64,000 nucleotides of DNA, taken from the NCBI GenBank assembly GCA_959023295.1, contig CAUFBM010000002.1, positions 62,001 through 126,000 on the forward strand, in the 5' to 3' direction. Source of the DNA: an uncultured Collinsella sp. Lineage in GTDB: Bacteria; Actinomycetota; Coriobacteriia; Coriobacteriales; Coriobacteriaceae. Shown piece after piece: positions 36,364 to 45,789 of the stretch (positions are counted from its first letter, which is position 1; each line of letters opens with the position of its first letter). The notes under the pieces were generated by a model that saw only the letters and a program-made list of their open reading frames with translations, was not told where the DNA came from and did no database searches. Both the position numbers and the translations under genes were made by a program.

Positions 36364-39195
36364 CTACTCCCCCAGCAGCGCTTTCTCGGGCGTGATGGGC
36401 AGTGAGCGAACCTGATGGCCGGTGGCGTGCGCCACGGCCGAGGCCACGGCGGCGAGCGGCGTGTTGATGACGACCTCGCCGATCGACTTGGCGCCAAACG
36501 GACCCGTCGGCTCGTAGCTCGGCTCAAAGGCCACGCGAATGCTGCCGATATCCAGGCGCGTGGGCAGCTTGTAGCTCATAAAGTTGCCGGTGCGCAGGCG
36601 GCCACGGTCGTCGTGCTCGACGATCTCGTAGAGCGCATGACCGATACCCTGGGCAATGCCGCCCTCGGCCTGGACGCGCGCGAGCGCCTCGTTGATCACG
36701 GTGCCGCAGTCGACGGCCGCCGCGTAGTCCACCACGGTCACCTTGCCGGTGGCCTTGTCGACCTCGACCTCGGCAATGCCGGCCATAAACGGCGGGGGCG
36801 AAACGGGCAGGCAGGCAGAGGCGTGCGAGGTCAGCGCGTCGCCGCCCGCGATGTTCTTGACGCATAGGTTGGCAAATTCGCGCAGCGTGAGGTAGCGGTT
36901 CTGCTCACGAGCGGCACGCTCGTCGGACAGGCGCACGTACTGGCCGTCGAAGACCACGTCGGCGGCGTCAACGTCCCACATCTGAGCGGCCTTGGCGCAA
37001 ATCTTCTCGCGCAGCTCGGTCGCGGCGTTCTTGGCGGCAAGGCCCGTCACGTAGGTACCGGAGCTCGCGTACGAGCCGGCGTCGAACGGCGACACGTCGG
37101 TGTCCACGCCGCGCACCACGATCAGCGAGCTCTCCACGCCCAGCTCCTCGGCGGCAATCTGCGCCAGGATCGTGTCGACGCCCATGCCGTTATCGGTGGC
37201 GCCGGTGCCGATGGTAATGAAGCCGTCCTCTTCCAGGCGCATGTCGATGCCGGCGATGTCCACGTTGGAAATGCCCGAGCCCTGCATGGTGAGCGCGCAG
37301 CCCAGGGCGCGCACGCGGTCGCCCAGATCGACGGCCAGCGGCTTGTCGCGCCAGCCGATCATGTCCATCGCGCGCAGCAGGCAGCGGTCGAGCGCGCAGG
37401 CGTTGAGCCTCTCGTTGTAGTACTGCGGCATGATCTCGCCCTCGCGCACGATGTTCTTAAGGCGCAGGTCGGCGGGGTCCATGTGCAGCATGTCGGCGAG
37501 CTCGTTGACGGCGCTCTCCACGGCAAACTGGCCCTGGGTGGCACCGTAGCCACGATACGCACCGCCACGGTTGGTATTGGTGTAGACGGCGTCCCAGCTA
37601 AAGCGGCTCGCCTTCACGTGGTTGTAGATAGGCAGGCTCTTGTGGCCCGAGAGGCCGATCGTCGTGGTGGCGTGCTCGCCATACGCACCGGCGTTGGACA
37701 GCGTGTGCAGGTCGATGGCCGTGATGGTGCCGTCGTTCATGGCGCCCAGCTTAACGGTCATCTGCATCTGGTGGCGCGAGTTGCCCGCGGTGATGGTCTC
37801 CTCGCGGGTGTAGCAGCAGTAGCTCGGACGGCCGGTCTGCTGGGTAACGAATGCCACGAAGATCTCGCAGCAGCCCGTCTGCTTGGAGCCAAAGCCGCCG
37901 CCGATGCGCGGCTTGATGACCTGCACCTGCGACTGCGGAATATCGAGCGACTGAGCGACCATGCGGCGCACGTGGAAGGGCACCTGCGTAGAAGTGGTCA
38001 CCGAGATGCGCCCAAACGCGTCGGTCGTCGCGAAGGCGCGGAAAGTCTCCATGGGCGCGGTCTGCGTGGCCTGGCTGGTGTAAGTGCGCTCAAAGACGAT
38101 GTCGCTCTGGGCGAAGGCCTCGTCAAGGTCGCCAAAGTCGCTCGTGCCGCTGCACACCAGGTTGCGCGGAACGTCGCCGCCCTGCGGGAACATAAAGGTC
38201 ACGTCGCCCTCGGGGTGGACCACGATATCGTTATCGAGTGCCTGGGTAAAGTCGAGCAGGGGCTCGAGCACCTCATAGTCGACCTTGATGAGCTTGAGCG
38301 CCTTGTCGGCGGCCTCCTCGGTCTCGGCGGCGACGATCGCCACCTCTTCGTTTTGGTAACGGACGAGGTTCTCGAGGATCAAGCGGTCGTAGGGACTCGG
38401 CTGCGGATAGCTCTGACCGGCGATGGTAAAGCGGCGCTTGGGCACGTCCTCATAGGTGTAGACTCCCACGACGCCCGGCACCTTCAGGGCGCGAGACGTG
38501 TCGATGGAGCAGATCTTGGCGCGGGCATACGGGCTGCGCTTGAGCTTAACGATGAGCGCGCCGGCGGGCACCATATCGCCCGTGTAGACGGGACGGCCCT
38601 CGAGCAGGGCCTTCGAGTCCTTCTTAGGCTGCTTATGGGTGATCTGCTTGTACGAGACACCGTCGCAGCTAGTGTCGTTGACCGGCAGCTCGGGCATCTC
38701 AAAGCCCACCTGCACGCCGGACTCGTTAAGGAAGCGGACGATGGCGCGCAGCTGGCTCTCGTAGCCGCTGCAGCGGCAGAGGTTGCCGGCCAGCTGGCGC
38801 GAGAGCTCCTCGCGCGTGGCGACGAGGCTCGGGTCCTCCTTGGCGGCGCGGGCGAGCGCCAGCACGTTCATGATGAGGCCGGGGGCGCAAAAACCGCACT
38901 GCTCGGCGCCTTCGGCAGCCATCGCACGGGCAAGCGCCTCGGACTCGGCCTTGAGGCCCTCGAGCGTGGTGACAGAGCGGCCCTCGACACGCGCGGCGGG
39001 AACCGAGCAGCTCAACATCGGATCGCCATCGAGCCACACCGTGCACAGGCCGCAGTTGGTGGTCTCGCAGGCGCAGCGCACCGACGCGCAACCCTGCTCG
39101 CGCAAAAGCGAAAAGAGCATGGTGTCGGGGGCAATCTGAACCTTGACCTTACGGCCGTTGAGCGTAAAGGAAAGATCGATGAGTTTGGCAGCCAT
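36364..39195 (-). CDS. Molybdenum hydroxylase, fused [2Fe-2S] and molybdopterin subunit
   Basis: 943 residues. The N-terminal 165 carry two [2Fe-2S] sites: RCACETTNCGLCTVWLDG ending in SC (near 40-70), and QCGFCAPG with GNLCRCSGY (near 104-150). The remaining 760 residues are a xanthine-dehydrogenase-type molybdopterin domain: GRPVYTGDMVP, RIGGGFGSKQ, GAYRGYGATQGQFAVES, and the catalytic-Glu segment GPFGAKSIGE near the end. The fused FeS-Mo layout with a separate FAD protein, plus the CETTNCGLC spacing, matches the selenium-dependent/XdhD-like branch rather than classic XdhABC. It probably hydroxylates a purine or similar heterocycle. TAATG overlap with the FAD gene. Confidence 0.88.
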   Translation of the reverse strand: MAAKLIDLSFTLNGRKVKVQIAPDTMLFSLLREQGCASVRCACETTNCGLCTVWLDGDPMLSCSVPAARVEGRSVTTLEGLKAESEALARAMAAEGAEQCGFCAPGLIMNVLALARAAKEDPSLVATREELSRQLAGNLCRCSGYESQLRAIVRFLNESGVQVGFEMPELPVNDTSCDGVSYKQITHKQPKKDSKALLEGRPVYTGDMVPAGALIVKLKRSPYARAKICSIDTSRALKVPGVVGVYTYEDVPKRRFTIAGQSYPQPSPYDRLILENLVRYQNEEVAIVAAETEEAADKALKLIKVDYEVLEPLLDFTQALDNDIVVHPEGDVTFMFPQGGDVPRNLVCSGTSDFGDLDEAFAQSDIVFERTYTSQATQTAPMETFRAFATTDAFGRISVTTSTQVPFHVRRMVAQSLDIPQSQVQVIKPRIGGGFGSKQTGCCEIFVAFVTQQTGRPSYCCYTREETITAGNSRHQMQMTVKLGAMNDGTITAIDLHTLSNAGAYGEHATTTIGLSGHKSLPIYNHVKASRFSWDAVYTNTNRGGAYRGYGATQGQFAVESAVNELADMLHMDPADLRLKNIVREGEIMPQYYNERLNACALDRCLLRAMDMIGWRDKPLAVDLGDRVRALGCALTMQGSGISNVDIAGIDMRLEEDGFITIGTGATDNGMGVDTILAQIAAEELGVESSLIVVRGVDTDVSPFDAGSYASSGTYVTGLAAKNAATELREKICAKAAQMWDVDAADVVFDGQYVRLSDERAAREQNRYLTLREFANLCVKNIAGGDALTSHASACLPVSPPPFMAGIAEVEVDKATGKVTVVDYAAAVDCGTVINEALARVQAEGGIAQGIGHALYEIVEHDDRGRLRTGNFMSYKLPTRLDIGSIRVAFEPSYEPTGPFGAKSIGEVVINTPLAAVASAVAHATGHQVRSLPITPEKALLGE

Positions 39196-40109
39196 TAGCG
39201 CACCTCGCTAGAATCGACGCCGGGCACGCGGCGGCAGGAATACTCGTCCGTGGCAAACTTAGGCACTTGCACGGTCTCGAGCTCGCGGGCAAGCGCGGCC
39301 GAAAGCTCGATGCCGGCGGCGCGGCGCACGGCCTGAATCGCCAGCGGGGCCGAGATGCGGCGTCGGTACTCGGCCGAGCCCCACATGTTGGTGCCATAGC
39401 TCAGCGCGCGCACGGACGCGGCCAGGGCGCGCAGCTCGTCCTCGGAAGGCTGTTCGCTCTCGAGGCCGCATGCCTCGCCCTGCAGCAGGGTCGCACGCAG
39501 CGGGCGGGCACCCACGGTGACATGCCAGCTGTTATCCCACCAGGCGGCGGTAACGTTTAGAGAGGGGAAGTCGGTCGCGGCCTTGCGCACGGCCTCGTAG
39601 CTCGCGCGGTAATCGTGCTTTACGACCACGACGTGCTCGATCACGTCGCGCACATAGCCCATGTTCACAAACTCGGCGAGCGGCACGCGGCCGGCACCCG
39701 TCAGCTCAACGTACGAGTCGAGCGCCAAAAAGGCGGAGAGCACGTCCGAAAAACCAAAGCGGCCGTAGATGCTGCCACCCACCGTGGCGGTATTGCGAAG
39801 CTGCACGCCCACGATGTCGTGAACGGCAAACTCAAATACGTTGTTGACGAGCGCGTTGAGCTCGGCATGGCGCTCGAGCTGGCGCAGGGTGCACATGGCA
39901 CCGATGCGAAACTCGGTCTCGGTCTCCTCGATCTGATCGAGTCCGCAGGCCGAAAGGTCAATCGCCGTCGCCACGCGACGTGAACCAAGGCGCATCCAGA
40001 TGCCGCCGCCCACAATCTTGTTGTTGCGGTTTTTCTGCAAGAGCTCATAGGCTTCGGCCGCGTTTCCAACACGGACGTAGGTACCGAACTTGAGCACGTT
40101 CTCCCCCAT
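39195..40109 (-). CDS. FAD-binding subunit of the molybdenum hydroxylase
   Basis: 304 residues. CO-dehydrogenase-flavoprotein-type fold: KNRNNKIVGGGIWMRLG for the FAD pyrophosphate and NTATVGGSIYGRFGFSDVLSAFLAL as the second FAD motif. A C-terminal helical domain follows. It passes electrons from the iron-sulfur domain of its partner to an acceptor. First gene of the two-gene operon. The ATG at 40109 has a weak ribosome binding site; a GTG four codons later follows GGGGGAGA. Confidence 0.88.
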   Translation of the reverse strand: MGENVLKFGTYVRVGNAAEAYELLQKNRNNKIVGGGIWMRLGSRRVATAIDLSACGLDQIEETETEFRIGAMCTLRQLERHAELNALVNNVFEFAVHDIVGVQLRNTATVGGSIYGRFGFSDVLSAFLALDSYVELTGAGRVPLAEFVNMGYVRDVIEHVVVVKHDYRASYEAVRKAATDFPSLNVTAAWWDNSWHVTVGARPLRATLLQGEACGLESEQPSEDELRALAASVRALSYGTNMWGSAEYRRRISAPLAIQAVRRAAGIELSAALARELETVQVPKFATDEYSCRRVPGVDSSEVR

Positions 40110-40170
40110 CTCTTTACTTGTCCAGTATCTCTAAGTGTACCAAACGAGGGCGCACGACCCTCACCACCAT

Positions 40171-40206
40171 AGAAAAAGGCTCCCGGCAGGAATTGTCGGG
40201 AGCCTT
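40171..40206 (-). terminator. gdhA terminator
   Basis: AAGGCTCCCG hairpin with complement and a T-run on the minus strand, 45 bases after the gdhA stop. Confidence 0.85.
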
Positions 40207-40248
40207 AGCGCATCAGCGAGTGCTGTACGGAGCTATGTCAGGCTGAAT

Positions 40249-41604
40249 TTAGCAGACGCCCTGAGCGAGCATGGCGTCGGCGACCTTCAGGAAGCCGGCG
40301 ATGTTGGCGCCCATGACAAAGTTGCCCTCCTGGCCATACTCCTTGGCGGTGTCGTCCACGTTGTGGAACATGCCGCGCATGAGCTGCTCGAGCTTGCCGT
40401 CGACCTCCTCGAAGGTCCAGGACAGGTGCTCGGCGTTCTGGCTCATCTCGAGGCCGGACACGAGCACGCCGCCGGCGTTGGCAGCCTTACCGGGCATAAA
40501 GGCGACGCCGTTCTCCTGGAAGTAGGTCGTGGCCTCGATGGTCGTGGGCATGTTCGCGCCCTCGCCGACCACTTTGCAGCCGTTGGCGACGAGCGCCTGG
40601 GCGTCCTCGAGCAGCAGCGTGTTCTCGCGAGCGCAGGGCAGCGCGATATCGCAGGGCAGCTGCCACACGCCGCGGCCGTCGCCCTCGTGCCACACGGCGT
40701 TGGGCTTCTCATCAACGTACATGGCGAGCGTGACGCCCTTGTCGTGGCCAGAGCGCTTCTTGTTGTAGACGTGCTCGAGCACGGAGTAGTCGATGCCGTC
40801 GGGATCCTCGACCCAGCCGTGGGTATCGGAGCAGGCAAGCACCTTGCCGCCGAGCTGGGAAACCTTCTGGACGGCGTAGATGGCGACGTTGCCCGAACCG
40901 TGAACGACGACGTTCTTGCCCTCGAAGGAGTCGCCGCGGCTCTTGAGGTACTCGTCCACAAAGTAGACCAGGCCGTAGCCGGTGGCCTCAGTACGGGCGA
41001 GCGAGCCGCCAAAGGAGAGGCCCTTGCCGGTAAGGACGCCGGTCCACTCGTTGGTCAGGCGCTTGTACTGACCGAACAGGTAGGCAACCTCGCGGCCGCC
41101 AACGCCCAGGTCGCCGGCGGGAACGTCGGTGTTGGGGCCAATGTGGCGATAGAGCTCAGTCATGAAGGACTGGCAGAAGTGCATGATCTCGTTGTTGGAC
41201 TTGCCCTTGGGGTCAAAGTCGGAGCCGCCCTTGCCGCCGCCCATGGGAAGGGTGGTCAGGCTGTTCTTGAGGATCTGCTCCAGGCCCAGGAACTTGAGCA
41301 TGCCCAGGGTGACCGTCGGGTTAAAGCGCAGGCCGCCCTTGTAGGGTCCAATGGCAGAGTTGAACTCGACGCGGTACCCGCGGTTGACCTGGACCTTGCC
41401 CTGGTCGTCGACCCAGGGAACACGGAACATGACGATGCGCTCGGGCTCGACGAGGCGCTCAAGCAGAGCGGCCTCCTCATACTCGGGGTGGGCGTCGAGC
41501 GCCGGCTGGATGGTGCCGAGGATCTCGGTCGCGGCCTGGATGAACTCAGGCTGCTCGGGATAGCGGGCCTTGAGCTCGTCGAGAACTTTCTGCGTGTAGC
41601 TCAT
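40249..41604 (-). CDS. gdhA: NADP-type glutamate dehydrogenase
   Basis: 451 residues from the ATG at 41604, fixed by GGAGGAAGC. Family length for the hexameric small enzyme. Substrate-binding YKGGLRFNPTV, catalytic-Lys region LPMGGGKGGSDFDPKGK, DVPAGDLGVGGRE and the dinucleotide-binding VVHGSGNVAIYAV. It fixes ammonia onto 2-oxoglutarate. Monocistronic, with its own terminator and a hairpin upstream at 41817-41853. Confidence 0.95.
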   Translation of the reverse strand: MSYTQKVLDELKARYPEQPEFIQAATEILGTIQPALDAHPEYEEAALLERLVEPERIVMFRVPWVDDQGKVQVNRGYRVEFNSAIGPYKGGLRFNPTVTLGMLKFLGLEQILKNSLTTLPMGGGKGGSDFDPKGKSNNEIMHFCQSFMTELYRHIGPNTDVPAGDLGVGGREVAYLFGQYKRLTNEWTGVLTGKGLSFGGSLARTEATGYGLVYFVDEYLKSRGDSFEGKNVVVHGSGNVAIYAVQKVSQLGGKVLACSDTHGWVEDPDGIDYSVLEHVYNKKRSGHDKGVTLAMYVDEKPNAVWHEGDGRGVWQLPCDIALPCARENTLLLEDAQALVANGCKVVGEGANMPTTIEATTYFQENGVAFMPGKAANAGGVLVSGLEMSQNAEHLSWTFEEVDGKLEQLMRGMFHNVDDTAKEYGQEGNFVMGANIAGFLKVADAMLAQGVC

Positions 41605-41816
41605 GCTTCCTCCAATTGATGGAAAAGAAAGGTGTCGTTCGCGGCGCCCCATGCGCCGCGAGCTTTATCGAGTATGGATAATATCGCACTGTTGCGGCAA
41701 AGTTACGAATAAGACCGCGGGCGGATGTTTCATTTTGATTACGATGCAGGTAGAAGCGTTTTTGAACAGCTGACGTACAAATTGCGTGTTTCGAAGCTGT
41801 TTCCCGCACGTTTCGA

Positions 41817-41853
41817 AACCACCACAAAGGGGACAGGCACCTTTGTGGTGGTT
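41817..41853. terminator. Hairpin downstream of tRNA-Sec
   Basis: AACCACCACAAAGG and its exact complement enclose nine bases reading GGACAGGCA. On the minus strand it follows the tRNA-Sec gene by 15 bases and is the likely end of that transcript. The GGGACAGG loop motif recurs at 45682-45766. Confidence 0.65.
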
Positions 41854-41867
41854 TTGGCGAGATGCGT

Positions 41868-41964
41868 TGGCGGGAACGGATGTGAATCGAACACATCCAA
41901 GACGTTTTGCACGCCTCACAACGGTTTTGAAGACCGCGGGGCCCACCGGAGCCCATCCGCTCCC
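41868..41964 (-). tRNA. selC: tRNA-Sec (TCA anticodon)
   Basis: 97 bases with encoded CCA. Eight-base-pair acceptor GGGAGCGG/CCGTTCCC, long D stem (GGGCTCC...), anticodon loop CTTCAAA reading UGA, a long variable arm and T loop GTTCGATTC. These are the hallmarks of bacterial tRNA-Sec. It lies 215 bases downstream of selB on the same strand. Confidence 0.95.
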
Positions 41965-41999
41965 AAACGTGGCGGTATTTTACCAAACGCGCAGTGTCG

Positions 42000-42161
42000 C
42001 GCCACGAAAACGGCCCATCTACTACGTTTAACCAGCAAGGGTAAACCATACCCACTTATTCGTAACATCGGCAAGTCATCTACCTGCGGTTTTGTTTTTG
42101 CGGTTTTTGAAATGGTCGAGGGTAGTCACTTAAACGTAGTAGATAGGCCGGTTTTGTGGCG
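42000..42161. repeat. Long inverted element with TCTACCTGCGGTTTT core, copy 2
   Basis: 32-base arms (42000-42031 and 42130-42161) match at about 28 positions. The interior holds the core at 42079-42117 that is shared with 26601-26640, including the closing ATGGTC. It fills the gap between selB and tRNA-Sec. Confidence 0.8.
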
Positions 42162-42178
42162 AGCGGCGATTCGGAGCC

Positions 42179-44149
42179 CTAGCGCAGGGATCTGAGACCG
42201 CCGGCCTCCTTGTTGAGCGTCGTAAAACGCACCGCATCCAGGTGCTCCAAGATGCTAATGGCTCGTTTGCGCGACACGCCTAAGGCCTCGCGCAGCACAC
42301 TCGTCGTGGCAACGCCGCCAGCAGCCTCGATAGCCGCGGCGACGACCTCACGTGCATGGGCCTCGGCGGCGGCAGACAAGGCAACGTCGCGTTCGATCTT
42401 AACGATCGCGCGGTTGAGCGAAAGCTCGCGCAGGGCACGCGTCATGGTGTCGCGATCGAGCCGCAGACGCTCACCCACCTCGGGCAGCGTCACCGCACCG
42501 AGACCCGCCTCGTCGAGGGCGGCCACGATGCGCTGGCTCGCCTCGCGCACCACACGTATCGCCGCAGCGGCAGAGTGCGGGTCGAACACCTCGGCACCGT
42601 CGACGGTGCACACGCCGCGCGCACAGCCCTCGAGAACGAGCGCGGACGCGATGTCTTCGCCCGCTGTCGGCCAGGCGGCATGCGCGACCTCGCCCGGCGT
42701 GAAACCCGTCTGCTTGGGCGCGGCCCCGTGCATGGCGGCCAACGTGACGGAGAGCGTGGCGAGGGCGGCATCGAGCACAGCGGGGGCGGCATAGAGCTCC
42801 TCGGTCGAGCGCTCGGCATGAAGCGCCACGGCGTCACCCGAGGAAACCGCCCCGTGCAGGAGCGCAGCCGCCTCGGCACTCGAAAGATCGAGAGCACGGG
42901 CTGCGGCCGCGGCAGGCACAGGCAGGCGCTGCAGCCCCAACCATGCGGCAACGGCGGCGGCGCGGTCGTCGGCATCCAGGGCCCCGAGCAGCGCGCACTC
43001 GCCCGCGGAGAGGACGCGCGAGCGGCGGCACCGCGAAAGAAGAACACGACCGCCGCCGATAAGCACCACCGGCGAGAACGCGAGCACAATGAGGCCGTCG
43101 CCCGAGCGCACGGGAAGACGCTCCTCCAGGCGGACCTGTACGATGCGGGTCTCGCCGGCCTCAATGGGTCCCTCGCCCTCCATGAGCATGATGCGCCCGA
43201 TGACCTCGGCCGTGCCCGCCATCACGTGGACGCGCGCGCCGGACTCGAAGGGCACGGGCTTGGCGCCCTCGCGCCCCAGATAGGTGAAGCGCGCGATAAG
43301 CCTAAGCGTCGAGCCCTCGGCGCTCGGTCCGCAGACGACCTCGCCGCGGGGCAGGACATCGACCCCGTCGCCCACGATGTTGAGGGCGACGCGCTGGCCG
43401 GGAAGCGCGCGCGGCGTGTCGCCGTGCACCTGAATCGCGCGCACGCGACAGCGCACGCCCGCCGGGCTCGAGACAAGCTCGTCGCCCACCATGATGGGGG
43501 CGTCGTGAAGCGTTCCCGTGACGACGGTGCCCGAGCCCTTGATGGAAAAGCAGCGGTCGATGGGCAGACGCGGGGCCAAGCCGGGGCGCTCGGAGCGCTC
43601 GGCGGATTCAGCCAGAAACGCGTCGATCGCGGCATCGATCGCCCCGCGCACGTCCTCGACGCCCTCGCCCGTGCGCGACGACACGGGGACCACGGGGGCA
43701 TCGGAGAACACGGTGCCCGAAAGGAAATCCATCACATCGAGCTCGGCGAGCTCCGCCGTCTCGTCGTCGGCCAGGTCGCGCATGGTGAGCGCGACGACCA
43801 TGCGCGTCACGCCCAACAACTCGAGAACGTGCACGTGCTCGCGCGTCTGCAGCATCACGCCCTCAACGGCAGAAACCACCAGCACTGCCACGTCGATGCC
43901 CGTGGCGCCCTGCACCATCGCGCGCAGGTAGTGCGCATGACCGGGCACATCGACCAGGCCGACAATCTTGCCGCTCGGCAGCGCCAACTCTCCAAAACCG
44001 AGCTCCGTGGTCATACCGCGGCGCTTCTCGACCTCCAGACGGTCGGGATTTTTTCCGGTCAGCGCCTCGATGAGGGCCGACTTTCCATGGTCAACGTGTC
44101 CCGCCGTTCCAACGACAACGGGACATTCGACAAGCTCACGCGCCGTCAT
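42179..44149 (-). CDS. selB: Selenocysteine-specific elongation factor
   Basis: 656 residues from the ATG at 44149, which overlaps the selA stop (ATGA). GTPase signatures GTAGHVDHGKSALIEALTG (G1), RRGMTTELGF (switch) and DVPGHAHYLRAM (G3). The G4 position reads VVALTMRDLAD, so the usual NKxD/TKxD lysine is a methionine. EF-Tu-like barrels follow, then C-terminal winged helices (about 430-656) that bind the SECIS hairpin. It delivers Sec-tRNA to UGA codons; one such codon is in selD in this window. Confidence 0.94.
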   Translation of the reverse strand: MTARELVECPVVVGTAGHVDHGKSALIEALTGKNPDRLEVEKRRGMTTELGFGELALPSGKIVGLVDVPGHAHYLRAMVQGATGIDVAVLVVSAVEGVMLQTREHVHVLELLGVTRMVVALTMRDLADDETAELAELDVMDFLSGTVFSDAPVVPVSSRTGEGVEDVRGAIDAAIDAFLAESAERSERPGLAPRLPIDRCFSIKGSGTVVTGTLHDAPIMVGDELVSSPAGVRCRVRAIQVHGDTPRALPGQRVALNIVGDGVDVLPRGEVVCGPSAEGSTLRLIARFTYLGREGAKPVPFESGARVHVMAGTAEVIGRIMLMEGEGPIEAGETRIVQVRLEERLPVRSGDGLIVLAFSPVVLIGGGRVLLSRCRRSRVLSAGECALLGALDADDRAAAVAAWLGLQRLPVPAAAAARALDLSSAEAAALLHGAVSSGDAVALHAERSTEELYAAPAVLDAALATLSVTLAAMHGAAPKQTGFTPGEVAHAAWPTAGEDIASALVLEGCARGVCTVDGAEVFDPHSAAAAIRVVREASQRIVAALDEAGLGAVTLPEVGERLRLDRDTMTRALRELSLNRAIVKIERDVALSAAAEAHAREVVAAAIEAAGGVATTSVLREALGVSRKRAISILEHLDAVRFTTLNKEAGGLRSLR

Positions 44150-45603
44150 CGACGCAAACCCGCCCGCACGGCATCCGTCAACGCAGACGCACACAGGTCA
44201 AGGTCGGTATCGTGCAAAAGCGTGCGAACGTCAAACAGCACCTGGTCGTGGCGCACGCGTGTCACAACCAGCGTATCGGGCTCCTGTACCATAGCGCGCT
44301 TTAGGCCATCGGCGGATAGACGCCCATCGACGGGACAGACGGCAACGCAAAATGTAGGGAGCTCGACAGTCGGCAGCGATCCGCCGCCGGGAGTAGAGGC
44401 GCCCTCGACAACCTGCAGCTCCACGGCCTCCTCGCACTGAGCCTCGCGAAGCTTGCGCAGCATGCGGTCGTGCAGGCGCTTGGCCTGGCGCTCGAGCGGA
44501 GCCGGCGCGCCGGAAAGCATGTTGAGTACCGGGATCTCCCGATGCGCCGCATCGGGACCGATCACATACAGTCGCAAAGTGGCCTCGAGCGCCGCGAGCG
44601 TGAGCTTACCGGGGCGAAGCGCGCGCATAAGCGGATGAGAGGCGCAGGCGGCAATTGCCTGGGCGTTGCCAAGGATGATGCCCGCCTGCGAAGCACCGAG
44701 CAGTTTATCGCCCGAGCACGAGACGACGTCAACGCCGGCGCCAAGAGACACGGACGCGGGCCTCTCCCCCGCATCGGCGAGTACCCCATCTGCAAGCAAA
44801 GCGCCTGAGCCTTGGTCCTCGTACAGCAACAGCCCGTGCTCATGCGCCAGCGCAGAAAGCTCCGCCACGGAAACCTCCTCGTGGAAGCCCTCGATACGGT
44901 AGTTGGAAGGATGGACTTTGAGGATCATCGCCGTGTTGGGCGTGATGGCGTTTCGATAATCATCCAGATGTGTGCGGTTGGTAGAGCCAACCTCGACAAG
45001 CTTGGCACCCGAAGCCGCCATGATGTCGGGGATGCGGAAGCTGCCGCCCACCTCGACAAGCTCGCCGCGGCTCACGATGACCTCTTTGCCGAAGGCATGC
45101 GCGGCAAGCACCAACAGCACCGCGGCGGCATTGTTGTTGACAACTAAGGCGTCCTGCGCCCCCGTGAGCGTGCGCAGCAGACGCGCGGCATGCTCTTTGC
45201 GGCCCCCGCGAGCGCAGGTTGAGACGTCATACTCAAGCGTGCTGTAGCCTCGGGCGACATCGGTCACCGCCTGCACCGCCGCGGGAGCGAGCGGAGCGCG
45301 GCCCAGATTGGTGTGAATCACAACGCCCGTCGCGTTGACGGCAGGGCGCAGGGTCGGCAGCGACAGGCGATGGGTCCGCTGCTCAATTGCCAAGGCGAGC
45401 TCGCGCTTGTTCCTTGCAGGGGCGCCGGAGCGAATCGCCGCGCGCTCGGCATCGAGCTCGGCGTCAATCGCCTCGCGTACCATCGTGTCGCCTGCATCGC
45501 CAGCAGCCTTCATGACCGGCCACTCGGCAAGCAGCTCGTGAACGGCGGGAATGGAACGCAGGCGGCCGCGCACCTCGGCAGACATGGATTCGCAGTCGCT
45601 CAT
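44146..45603 (-). CDS. selA: Selenocysteine synthase
   Basis: 485 residues from the ATG at 45603 with AAAGG upstream. PLP-dependent fold with VNATGVVIHTNLGRAPL near 75, NNNAAAVLLVLAA, the PLP lysine in SCSGDKLLGASQAGIILG and GKLTLAALEATLR. It converts Ser-tRNA-Sec to Sec-tRNA-Sec using selenophosphate. Operon selA-selB with tRNA-Sec downstream. Confidence 0.95.
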   Translation of the reverse strand: MSDCESMSAEVRGRLRSIPAVHELLAEWPVMKAAGDAGDTMVREAIDAELDAERAAIRSGAPARNKRELALAIEQRTHRLSLPTLRPAVNATGVVIHTNLGRAPLAPAAVQAVTDVARGYSTLEYDVSTCARGGRKEHAARLLRTLTGAQDALVVNNNAAAVLLVLAAHAFGKEVIVSRGELVEVGGSFRIPDIMAASGAKLVEVGSTNRTHLDDYRNAITPNTAMILKVHPSNYRIEGFHEEVSVAELSALAHEHGLLLYEDQGSGALLADGVLADAGERPASVSLGAGVDVVSCSGDKLLGASQAGIILGNAQAIAACASHPLMRALRPGKLTLAALEATLRLYVIGPDAAHREIPVLNMLSGAPAPLERQAKRLHDRMLRKLREAQCEEAVELQVVEGASTPGGGSLPTVELPTFCVAVCPVDGRLSADGLKRAMVQEPDTLVVTRVRHDQVLFDVRTLLHDTDLDLCASALTDAVRAGLRR

Positions 45604-45681
45604 GAAAAGCCTTTCGACATGTTCAATAAAAAGCTGGTCCCCCGCGATCGTCATCGGGCAAATAAATACCGGCGCGCACGC

Positions 45682-45766
45682 AAAAGGGACAGGTCCATTA
45701 TGGCAGCTCGTGACAAGACGTCGAAGCGCCTCGTCTAAAACCTGCCAAAATAAACCTGTCCCTTTT
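45682..45766. terminator. Inverted repeat downstream of the formate/nitrite channel gene
   Basis: AAAAGGGACAGGT (45682-45694) and exact complement (45754-45766) with a smaller inner hairpin (AGACG...CGTCT). On the minus strand it follows the channel gene by 25 bases; probable terminator, insulating selA. Confidence 0.6.
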
Positions 45767-45789
45767 TGGTCGGTTATGGCTTGGTGGCT

